Below the pieces are notes generated by a model. That model had not been told where the DNA came from. It searched no databases and saw nothing but the letters and a program-made list of their open reading frames with translations. 42,781 nt of DNA from a virus. Shown here in pieces: positions 1 to 5,836 of the stretch; positions within the stretch are counted from its first letter, which is position 1, and each line of letters begins with the position of its first letter. The stretch covers positions 8,257 through 51,037 of the IMG/VR virus record IMGVR_UViG_3300029448_000033. The stretch is one strand, 5' to 3'. Position numbers and translations under genes: made by a program.

Positions 1-1434
1 CCCACGGTTCCTGTACTACATTATTGGGTAAAAGAAATGGATGGGTCTATATCTCATTTCATTTCTTCAGAGAACAAAGCAAAAGATTTTATGTACAAAA
101 AGGTTTCCCGCTATGAAAAAGCGGAAAATGCTTTTGTTATATTTTCTTATGGGGTTGGGTCGAATGGAACATATCATTCGATACGAGGACTTGGTCACAG
201 GATATTTAATCATATCCAAACAAGTAACAGGCTCCGTTGCCAGATGATAGATGGTGCAATGTTAGGGTCGGCAGTGATGATTCAGCCTGAGAACCAGAGG
301 GCGTTAGATGAATTAGGGTTCACATATTATGGGTCATACGCTGTCTTATCCCCCAATGTTAATATTATTGAAAAAGCAGTACCTAATTTAAGTACTGCGG
401 TACAACCTGCGCTGAGTGATATCTCAAATCAGTTAGCTTTAAATACTGATACTGTTAGTACTTACGGCCCAAATCAGAGCTCACCTTACAGGAGTCAGAT
501 GCAGGTTATGAGTGACATTGATGTTAGCACTCGATTGTCTGGAGCTTCTTTAAATTTATTTTATAATAGTTGGACGCGCCTCTTAAAAGAAATAGTTCGA
601 CGAATTGTTTCTACAAAGAAGCCAGACCCAGCGGTTAAAGATTTTATAAACCGTTGTGCTATGCGCGGGGTCCCTGAATCCTTTATCAAGACTCTTGATC
701 TTAGTAGAACTAAAGCTGTACGCTCTATTGGTAATGGGTCAAAAGCAGAAAGGCTTGTAGCTCTTAGAGAAATGTTAGGGATTGCAGGTTCTTTTGATGA
801 GGTTGGTAGGCGCAACCTAACCAGAGATATTGTTTCCACACGTGTGGGGCATGACCTAGCAGATAGATACTCACCTCAGATGGAACAGCCTCGCCCTACT
901 GTTGATTTAAAAATTGCGGAGCTAGAGAACCAATCGTTTATGGAGGGTAATCCTTTATCCGTTCAATCTAATGAGTTACATGGGTTCCACCTTGAAGCAC
1001 ATATACCTGCCTTGATGCAGTTGATTGAAGCATTAAATCAAGGTGCCGCAGATCCTGTAGAATCTTTACCTGCCTTACAAGCATTCTACCAGCATATAGG
1101 TCAGACGGTACAACTTGCGTCTTCGGATGAAACTTTAACGGCTATCATTGGGGAAGCTAACCAAGCCCTTAATTTTGCGGAGGAAGTTATCAATAACACC
1201 AGTAAACAAGTGCAAAAGATGCAGCGTGATGCTGCTCAGGAATCAGGGTCCATGAACCCTGAACAATCTATGGAGGGTGAGGATCAAAGAATAAAGTTAG
1301 AATTACTTAGACAAAAAGCCGAATTGGATATAGAAATAAGGAAGGCAAAACTTAATCAGTCTCAAGCTGAGTTCGCGCAAAAACAAGCGCAACGAGATGC
1401 AGAGACTGCGCTTAAGTTAAGAAATTTACAGTAA
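1..1434 (+). CDS. Portal (head-tail connector)-like protein, 5' end outside window
   Basis: The frame is open from base 1, so the N-terminus lies upstream; the first in-window Met is at base 37 but coding probably continues through it. 477 residues are visible. The sequence has the mixed alpha/beta character of podovirus portals (motif GLGHRIFNHIQTSNR followed by a conserved-looking SNRLRCQMIDGAM) and a long charged helical C-terminus (QKMQRDAAQ, then a KAELDIEIRKAKLNQ coiled coil). It sits immediately before a small protein, a scaffold-like gene and, further on, the capsid gene, which is the normal place for a portal. The assignment rests on context plus overall resemblance to portals of marine podoviruses; no short diagnostic motif exists for this family. 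Confidence 0.6.
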   Translation, partial: PTVPVLHYWVKEMDGSISHFISSENKAKDFMYKKVSRYEKAENAFVIFSYGVGSNGTYHSIRGLGHRIFNHIQTSNRLRCQMIDGAMLGSAVMIQPENQRALDELGFTYYGSYAVLSPNVNIIEKAVPNLSTAVQPALSDISNQLALNTDTVSTYGPNQSSPYRSQMQVMSDIDVSTRLSGASLNLFYNSWTRLLKEIVRRIVSTKKPDPAVKDFINRCAMRGVPESFIKTLDLSRTKAVRSIGNGSKAERLVALREMLGIAGSFDEVGRRNLTRDIVSTRVGHDLADRYSPQMEQPRPTVDLKIAELENQSFMEGNPLSVQSNELHGFHLEAHIPALMQLIEALNQGAADPVESLPALQAFYQHIGQTVQLASSDETLTAIIGEANQALNFAEEVINNTSKQVQKMQRDAAQESGSMNPEQSMEGEDQRIKLELLRQKAELDIEIRKAKLNQSQAEFAQKQAQRDAETALKLRNLQ

Positions 1435-1437
1435 TAC

Positions 1438-1737
1438 ATGGCAGAACAGCTACCCATTCCCGTTGAACATTGGTTTAAGGATGTTAAAAAAGTCCACGCA
1501 CTCAAAAAATTCTTGGATGATAAGAATGTCCAAACAGCATTTGCGACACTTAGAAAAAGTGCAGCCCCCTCACACGGATCCCTTGCTACAGATCCCCAGT
1601 CCAATAGCACAAGACTTGCCTACTACGCAGGATACTGTGACTTTTGTGATGATCTTCATAAGCTAACAGTTTTAAAAGGTGACAAACCTATTACCCAACC
1701 TGAAGAATGGAATCACATACAGCCGAACCACCCGTAG
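1438..1737 (+). CDS. Conserved small protein between portal and scaffold
   Basis: A 99-residue soluble protein starting 3 bases after the portal-like stop and overlapping the next gene by 31 bases. It is mostly helical, with a Lys/His-rich N-terminus and a Cys pair in YCDFCDDL near residue 75. No membrane segment or signal is visible and the family is not recognised. The position suggests a head-assembly accessory role (inference only). No Shine-Dalgarno sequence precedes the ATG; translation is likely coupled to the portal gene. Confidence 0.7.
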   Translation: MAEQLPIPVEHWFKDVKKVHALKKFLDDKNVQTAFATLRKSAAPSHGSLATDPQSNSTRLAYYAGYCDFCDDLHKLTVLKGDKPITQPEEWNHIQPNHP

Positions 1738-2933
1738 AAGAAGTAACTGAAAACACTGAACCTAATCCTGAAAGCTCTCTTCCTGATGTGGGAGAAGTTT
1801 CGGAATCTGTTAGTTTTACAGAAGCCCTTGAGAAGGCCCTTAGTAGACCTGCCGAAACCAACGAAGCATCTCCAGACCCGGAAATTAAAGAAGAGGAGCC
1901 TAAAAAGCAACCTAAAGAGAAACCTAAAGAAGAGTCAAAAGAGGAAGTCACAGAATCTTCTGAGGACACAAAGGCCGAGGTTTCGGATTCAGAGAAAGAA
2001 ACAGATCCCATCGAGCAACTTACCGAGGAAATCGGGGACGACTGGACACCTAAAGCAGCCAAAAGATTCAAAGAATTAAAGACAGAGCTTAAAACTAATA
2101 GGTCCGAGGTAGATACTCTTCGCCAAACAGTTAAAGAACAAGAAGCTAAGTTAAAAGAAATGACTGGTCTTGTGGAAAACAAGGATGTTGAAGAGCTTCA
2201 AAGTAAACTTTCTGAGTACGAAAATGAAAAAATGATGTCTGATTTAACAGACACGGTTGCTTATAAAGACTCAGTTACCAATCCAATGAACCAAATCCTT
2301 GAGCAAGCTGAAGGAATAATGGAGGGGTATGAGGTAGATAAAGATTCGTTAGTAGATATTCTTTTGGAAGTAAACCAAGAAACCCAAGATAAATTACTAA
2401 CTGATATTTTAGAGGGTGTTTCTGATCGGGACAGGGCACGTATGTATAGGTTAGCTGAAGACATTGTTCCTTTGATGGCTCGTAGTGAAGAGTTGATGAC
2501 TAACGCAGAAGCAGCATTACAAGAAGCAAAACTTTTAGAAGAACAAAATATAAATTCAGAATTAGCGGAACAAGCTAAACACCGCGAAACTGTTACAAAG
2601 AATGTAGTAAAAAGAGTTTCTGAAAAATTACCTTTCCTTAATGGCCTTGAAGAAGTTAACCTTGAAGAAATACAAAATAAAGTATCTGAAACTGATCCTT
2701 CGGTTATTCACCCTGTTGATTTTGCTTATAACGCTGTAGCTTCTCAGCTACTCCCTACTCTTGTAAAACAGTACGTAAGTTCTCGTAAGGAAGTAGAAAT
2801 TTTGACAGACAAACTTTCTGAGTATGAGGAAGCGGAGCCTACAATGTCAGGATCTCCTGCTGTTGATTCTTCGGGTAGACCTTCTAAAGATTTATCTTTT
2901 CAGGATGCTATTGCGGCTGCTCTTGGTGGGTAG
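1707..2933 (+). CDS. Capsid scaffold-like acidic coiled-coil protein
   Basis: A 408-residue protein with a very Glu/Pro/Lys-rich N-terminal 110 residues (EEEPKKQPKEKPKEES), then long predicted coiled coils (about residues 115-170 and 255-300), and a short Gly/Ser linker ending in SFQDAIAAALGG. Acidic, helical, low-complexity composition directly downstream of a portal-like gene is typical of phage scaffolding proteins, which template prohead assembly and then leave. Unusually, about 2.9 kb of other genes separate it from the major capsid gene. The start at 1707 overlaps the preceding gene by 31 bases. A tail or internal virion protein is the alternative, less likely from the position. Confidence 0.65.
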   Translation: MESHTAEPPVEEVTENTEPNPESSLPDVGEVSESVSFTEALEKALSRPAETNEASPDPEIKEEEPKKQPKEKPKEESKEEVTESSEDTKAEVSDSEKETDPIEQLTEEIGDDWTPKAAKRFKELKTELKTNRSEVDTLRQTVKEQEAKLKEMTGLVENKDVEELQSKLSEYENEKMMSDLTDTVAYKDSVTNPMNQILEQAEGIMEGYEVDKDSLVDILLEVNQETQDKLLTDILEGVSDRDRARMYRLAEDIVPLMARSEELMTNAEAALQEAKLLEEQNINSELAEQAKHRETVTKNVVKRVSEKLPFLNGLEEVNLEEIQNKVSETDPSVIHPVDFAYNAVASQLLPTLVKQYVSSRKEVEILTDKLSEYEEAEPTMSGSPAVDSSGRPSKDLSFQDAIAAALGG

Positions 2934-2961
2934 TTATTTAATTTGAATACAATTCAATTTA

Positions 2962-2992
2962 TTGATAATTGCGCATAATGCGTTAATATATT
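2962..2992 (+). promoter_or_regulatory. Candidate promoter before the small basic-protein operon
   Basis: TTGATA at 2962-2967 is followed by TAATAT (2984-2989, 16-base spacer) or TATATT (2987-2992, 19-base spacer). An 11-base palindrome CGCATAATGCG lies in the spacer (2972-2982) and could be an operator. The ATG at 2997 is only 4-7 bases past the -10 candidates, so a transcript would have almost no leader. Spacer ambiguity lowers confidence. Confidence 0.45.
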
Positions 2993-2996
2993 ATCG

Positions 2997-3287
2997 ATGA
3001 GTAAAGGCTACAAAAGACTTCCTTCTGGAAAGATTAGTTACAGAGGAGAGATATTTTCTGGCTTTAATAAACCTAAAAAAGCTCCTTCAGGAAGTAAGAA
3101 GAAGTTTTTTGTTTTAGCTAAGAGTGGCGATAAGATACGTAAGATAGGGTATGGTCATAGGGACTATGAAGATTTTCGCCAACATAAAAACCCTAAACGA
3201 CGTAAAAATTTTAGGGCTCGCCACAACTGCGATACCGCTAATGATAAACTTTCAGCTCGTTATTGGGCGTGTAAAAAACTCTGGTAA
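2997..3287 (+). CDS. Small basic conserved phage protein
   Basis: 96 residues, strongly basic, beginning MSKGYKRLPSGKISYRG and ending with a compact motif RRKNFRARHNCDT followed by DKLSARYWACKKLW. The RARHxC...ARYWxCK arrangement is, to my memory, widespread in marine phages and in some large algal viruses; its function is not known to me. The two conserved Cys could bind metal or form a structural pair (inference). It heads a chain of tiny basic genes; its stop overlaps the next start as TAATG. Confidence 0.75.
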   Translation: MSKGYKRLPSGKISYRGEIFSGFNKPKKAPSGSKKKFFVLAKSGDKIRKIGYGHRDYEDFRQHKNPKRRKNFRARHNCDTANDKLSARYWACKKLW

Positions 3288-3463
3288 TGAAAAAAAAGTC
3301 TAAAGTTAATGCCGCAGGTAACTATACTAAGCCAACTATGCGTAAAGCATTGTTTAAAAAAATAATGGCGGGTAGTAAAGGAGGTAATTCTGGGCAGTGG
3401 TCGGCTAGAAAAGCTCAATTACTAGCGTCTGAGTATAAAAAGAAAGGTGGAGGATACCGTTAA
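3287..3463 (+). CDS. Tiny basic protein with KGGNSGQWSARKAQ motif
   Basis: 58 residues (MKKKSKVNAAGNY to EYKKKGGGYR), linked at both ends to its neighbours by one-base TAATG overlaps. The segment AGSKGGNSGQWSARKAQLLA is recalled from other marine phage genomes. It has about 15 Lys/Arg and hardly any acidic residue, so a nucleic-acid-binding role is plausible but unproven. The tight coupling and the motif support a real gene despite its size. Confidence 0.65.
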   Translation: MKKKSKVNAAGNYTKPTMRKALFKKIMAGSKGGNSGQWSARKAQLLASEYKKKGGGYR

Positions 3464-3717
3464 TGGCTCTTAAAAAGTCTCAAAAATCTTTAAAAGCGTG
3501 GACTAAACAACGGTGGCGCACTAAATCAGGCAAGAAATCTTCTGAAACAGGGGAGCGTTACTTACCTGAAAAAGCTATTAAAGCATTATCTTCCGCTCAG
3601 TACGCTGAAGGTACCCGTAAAAAACGACAAGCTAGTGCTCAGGGGAAACAAAGAGCTAAGTATACTGATGCGGAGCGTCGAGCTTTCCACAAAGCAGCTT
3701 ATAAGAAAAAACGATGA
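3463..3717 (+). CDS. Small basic protein resembling DUF5872-type family
   Basis: 84 residues, very basic. The core KAWTKQRWRTKSGKKSSETG followed by ERYLPEKAIKALS and an AEGTRKKRQA stretch matches my memory of a family of unknown function (DUF5872-like) found in phages and large algal viruses; the family number is from memory. No membrane segment or enzymatic motif is visible. It starts on the last base of the previous gene's stop and its own end overlaps the next start as ATGA. Confidence 0.7.
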   Translation: MALKKSQKSLKAWTKQRWRTKSGKKSSETGERYLPEKAIKALSSAQYAEGTRKKRQASAQGKQRAKYTDAERRAFHKAAYKKKR

Positions 3718-3938
3718 AAACTAGGATACACATCAATCAGCACAAGATACGTAGTAATGCGAAGACAGGGGAAAGGGAGCCTGTTATTACTGTGAAGACT
3801 TACAAGAACAATACTTATTGTCACTCGGTAACTATTACCGAACCATGTAATATAGTATACTCACCTGACAAACCTTTATCCTGTGGCGCGAAAGTATGGG
3901 TAGAGACAGAAGGCGAGGTGATATGTAATGAAAAATAA
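3714..3938 (+). CDS. Small conserved beta-rich protein
   Basis: 74 residues with alternating beta-strand pattern (PVITVKTYKNNTYCHSVTI) and a conserved-looking end, EPCNIVYSPDKPLSCGAKVW. There are three Cys. It resembles small hypothetical proteins seen next to DUF5872-like genes in marine phages (memory). It starts inside the ATGA overlap with the preceding gene, so translation is probably coupled. Function unknown. Confidence 0.65.
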   Translation: MKTRIHINQHKIRSNAKTGEREPVITVKTYKNNTYCHSVTITEPCNIVYSPDKPLSCGAKVWVETEGEVICNEK

Positions 3939-3940
3939 TT

Positions 3941-3994
3941 ATGACTAAAAAACCTAAGCCTAAACCAAAACCACGGCCTAAACCAAAATACTAG
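3941..3994 (+). CDS. Possible 17-residue Lys-Pro peptide
   Basis: ATG to TAG encodes a peptide of alternating Lys/Pro (MTKKPKPKPKPRPKPKY), sitting between two coupled small genes with 2 bases of spacing upstream and 1 downstream. The strict KP alternation and the C-terminal KY, shared with the next protein's KKKY end, argue for selection, but so short a frame could be chance. If translated it would be an extended, highly basic polyproline-like peptide. Confidence 0.35.
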   Translation: MTKKPKPKPKPRPKPKY

Positions 3995-3995
3995 C

Positions 3996-4166
3996 ATGAA
4001 AAAACAAGATTTTAAAAAGCACATGATGTATAAAAATGGTAAAGGTGTAATGGCTAATACCTATGAAGAGCATTTAGCTTTGAAGAAAAAAGGGTATGAT
4101 CATACAAAGCCTAAGTCTTTTACTCAGGCCGTAGAGTCTCGCCTTAAATCTAAGAAAAAATACTAG
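3996..4166 (+). CDS. Small basic protein with HLALKKKGYDHTKP motif
   Basis: 56 residues, MKKQDFKKHMMYKNGKG to SRLKSKKKY. The EEHLALKKKGYDHTKP segment is recalled from small marine phage proteins. It is helical and basic and closes the chain of six very small genes. The intergenic region that follows holds the next promoter. Function unknown. Confidence 0.6.
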   Translation: MKKQDFKKHMMYKNGKGVMANTYEEHLALKKKGYDHTKPKSFTQAVESRLKSKKKY

Positions 4167-4173
4167 CTAAAAT

Positions 4174-4201
4174 TTGATTTGTTACACATGTAGGATATAA
4201 A
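4174..4201 (+). promoter_or_regulatory. Sigma70-type promoter adjacent to start codon
   Basis: TTGATT at 4174-4179, 16-base spacer, TATAAA at 4196-4201, then only five bases (TACCT) before the ATG at 4207. Transcription would start at or next to the start codon, giving a leaderless message. An AGGAT at 4193-4197 overlaps the -10 and would not be in the transcript. Confidence 0.55.
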
Positions 4202-4206
4202 TACCT

Positions 4207-4395
4207 ATGCCAACTTTAGGAGACACGCCCACGTTACAAAAGTTAGAAGGTACTTCTTTATTATCTTCAGATTCAAATGCGTATAACTTAATATCTAGAG
4301 AGGACATGTTATCTTTTTATGACCAATCTACAGGCCACGTAAAATCAATTACAGTTAAAGAATTAGGAGAAGCTCTAGGGCTTACTTTTTCATAA
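4207..4395 (+). CDS. Small protein consisting of a shared virion N-terminal module
   Basis: 62 residues. The first twelve, MPTLGDTPTLQK, differ by one residue from the start of the protein at 7262 (MPTLDDTPTLQK); the rest (LSFYDQSTGHVKSITVKELG then EALGL) aligns with residues 18-48 of the next protein (IPIYDLSERTPKATTVRNLL then KSLGY). It therefore looks like a stand-alone copy of an N-terminal module used by larger neighbours, perhaps a capsid-docking or trimerisation domain (inference). It ends one base before the next start. Confidence 0.65.
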   Translation: MPTLGDTPTLQKLEGTSLLSSDSNAYNLISREDMLSFYDQSTGHVKSITVKELGEALGLTFS

Positions 4396-4396
4396 A

Positions 4397-5371
4397 ATGC
4401 CCTCGTTAGACGGAGTTAATGCAACACCTGAGTTAACTGATATACAAGTTAATTACGATGATTTAATACCTATTTATGATTTATCTGAGCGTACCCCTAA
4501 AGCTACAACGGTACGTAATTTACTAAAATCTTTAGGTTATAATGGGGTGGCTGTTGTAGATGCTCTTAGGTTATATAAGTCTACTAACCCCGCTTCTGGA
4601 GAACCTCCTATAGATGATCAGTATTTTACGTCTACTGATGGTACGGAGACAGGGTATACCTTGAGTTATAACTCTAATTGTTGGGCAGCTCGTTTTGATT
4701 TAACAGGAACTGCGTGGCATGCTCATGCTGATCATGGGGGTGGTTCACGTAGAGCGCATTTAATTGGCCCTAGAGCTGTATTATTTGCAAAACATTATGA
4801 GCCTACAGGGCCTATGACCTTTACGAATTTACAAGGGCAAAGGTTTACATATTCTTTAAACACAGGCACTACAACAGCAGGAGGGGTGACCTATCAATCT
4901 ACAATGGATTTAGGTGATGATGGGAAAATTGGTATTTTGAATACGTCAGGTAGCGACGTAGACCCTAGTTTAAGACGCTACGAGATAGCTACTTCAGTAG
5001 AAACTGATGAGTATGTTCTTGCAACTAGGTCTAGAAAAAGTTCTACAGATAAAACTCCATACAGGCAGCGCATACACTTTAATCAAGTATACGCATCGCC
5101 TAGTAGCAACCAAGGCTTTTTATCTGTAAAACCATCTACTTTTTCAGGGGTTTCTAGCAGCCCCTTTTACAGCTACATGGATGACTTTGGTGTCCATGAT
5201 TCAGGTGACGCTGCATTTGTTGTAGGCGACGACAACACACCAAAAATTTTAACTACGTTCCATGAAATCCTTGGGTCAGGACTTCTCAAAGGGCCTTTCT
5301 ATGGTAAAACTGCTCGTTTAGCAGACATAGATACTTTCCTAGCTGCTTGGGGAACTACAAGAGTATCTTAA
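4397..5371 (+). CDS. Trypsin-like serine protease-fold protein with virion N-terminal module
   Basis: 324 residues. Residues 1-48 match the small module of the previous gene. The remainder shows a chymotrypsin-fold pattern in order: SRRAHLIGPRAVLFAKHYEP with His133 where trypsins have AAHC; DDGKIGIL with Asp175 for the DIALL motif; and HDSGDAAFVVG with Ser269 for GDSGGP. The spacings 133-175-269 (42 and 94) are close to chymotrypsin 57-102-195 (45 and 93). The gene lies between scaffold and capsid genes, where head-maturation proteases usually sit, so it could be a prohead protease, a virion-borne protease or a degraded structural relative. Activity is inferred, not shown. Its stop overlaps a convergent minus-strand gene by four bases. 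Confidence 0.6.
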   Translation: MPSLDGVNATPELTDIQVNYDDLIPIYDLSERTPKATTVRNLLKSLGYNGVAVVDALRLYKSTNPASGEPPIDDQYFTSTDGTETGYTLSYNSNCWAARFDLTGTAWHAHADHGGGSRRAHLIGPRAVLFAKHYEPTGPMTFTNLQGQRFTYSLNTGTTTAGGVTYQSTMDLGDDGKIGILNTSGSDVDPSLRRYEIATSVETDEYVLATRSRKSSTDKTPYRQRIHFNQVYASPSSNQGFLSVKPSTFSGVSSSPFYSYMDDFGVHDSGDAAFVVGDDNTPKILTTFHEILGSGLLKGPFYGKTARLADIDTFLAAWGTTRVS

Positions 5372-5556
5372 TTATCCACTACATCAAGTCCCACACAAAT
5401 CTTTGGTGGTAGTGGTGTAATATGAGTTTCAAGGTTTACCCTGACTGCTGGGTTTGTAAACGGTATAGGCAGACCAACTTTTGCGTCTGTAGAGTTACAA
5501 GATACGTTGGATAGGGCTACACATATTAGGCCAAGTAATAAAAATAATTTCTTCAT
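5368..5556 (-). CDS. Small secreted protein, probable lipoprotein
   Basis: 62 residues on the opposite strand to every other gene in the first 24.8 kb. MKKLFLLLGLICVALSNVSC is a classical signal peptide; the Cys at residue 20 could be lipidated, although the -3 residue is Asn rather than the usual Leu/Val. The mature part is short (about 42 residues) with PLPIPFTNPAV-like and PLPPKICVGLDV segments. Candidate roles are a lysis lipoprotein (outer-membrane spanin) or an early-expressed envelope protein that excludes other phages; the sequence does not decide. It would be driven from the 5557-5836 divergent region. Confidence 0.6.
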   Translation of the reverse strand: MKKLFLLLGLICVALSNVSCNSTDAKVGLPIPFTNPAVRVNLETHITPLPPKICVGLDVVDN

Positions 5557-5652
5557 ACCCTCACAATAACACTAATTCTTTTGTGTTCAATATAAATAAG
5601 AGGTTGACCCTTTCGGAATAACGCTTATCTTTTTTGTATACTATATAAACTA

Positions 5653-5737
5653 GGTTGCTCTAGCCTTTAAATTAGTTCTAAGTTTTACAGTGTACATACC
5701 TTAGTTCGGTTGCTCTAGCCTTTGAAATAGTTCTAAA
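5653..5737 (+). repeat. Pair of 30-base direct repeats in the capsid leader
   Basis: GGTTGCTCTAGCCTTT followed by 14 nearly identical bases occurs at 5653-5682 and again at 5708-5737, with two mismatches. The repeat period is 55 bases. No other copy was noticed in the window. They could be protein-binding sites, late-promoter elements or antitermination sites. Confidence 0.8.
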
Positions 5738-5761
5738 GAACAAAGACTCGATATTTTAATT

Positions 5762-5793
5762 AGATCTTTCTCCGCACGAAAGGGGGCAGGTCT
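5762..5793 (+). other. Stem-loop in the capsid mRNA leader
   Basis: AGATCTTTCTCC (5762-5773) can pair with GGGGGCAGGTCT (5782-5793) over 12 positions with three G-U wobbles and one mismatch; the loop is GCACGAAA. It lies 43 bases before the capsid ATG. No T-run follows, so it is not a standard terminator; a 5' stabilising hairpin or regulatory fold is more likely. Confidence 0.5.
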
Positions 5794-5836
5794 TGTCTTA
5801 ACTAAACTTATATTTAAAACTTAACTATACAAAATT

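Larger units (their letters stand above)
5557..5836. promoter_or_regulatory. 280-bp divergent regulatory region / capsid mRNA leader
   Basis: No gene is visible. It separates the minus-strand lipoprotein from the capsid gene. It holds TTGACC at 5604-5609, an AT-rich TATACT at 5637-5642 (27 bases apart, so not a standard pair), a pair of 30-base direct repeats (5653 and 5708) and a 12-base-pair hairpin (5762-5793). TATACA at 5826-5831 lies 5 bases before the capsid ATG but has no clear -35. It is the longest non-coding stretch in the window and precedes the most highly expressed type of phage gene, so it is probably a control region. Confidence 0.6.

Noticed and set aside
1691-2182. 163-residue Ser-rich minus-strand open frame opposite the scaffold gene
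   Set aside because: It is the antisense shadow of the Glu/Lys-rich coding strand (Ser/Phe/Leu-rich complement); no promoter or ribosome site and the sense gene is clearly coding.
5653-5737. Direct repeats as a minimal CRISPR or attachment-site pair
   Set aside because: Only two copies, one 25-base interval, no cas or integrase gene nearby; a regulatory role fits better.
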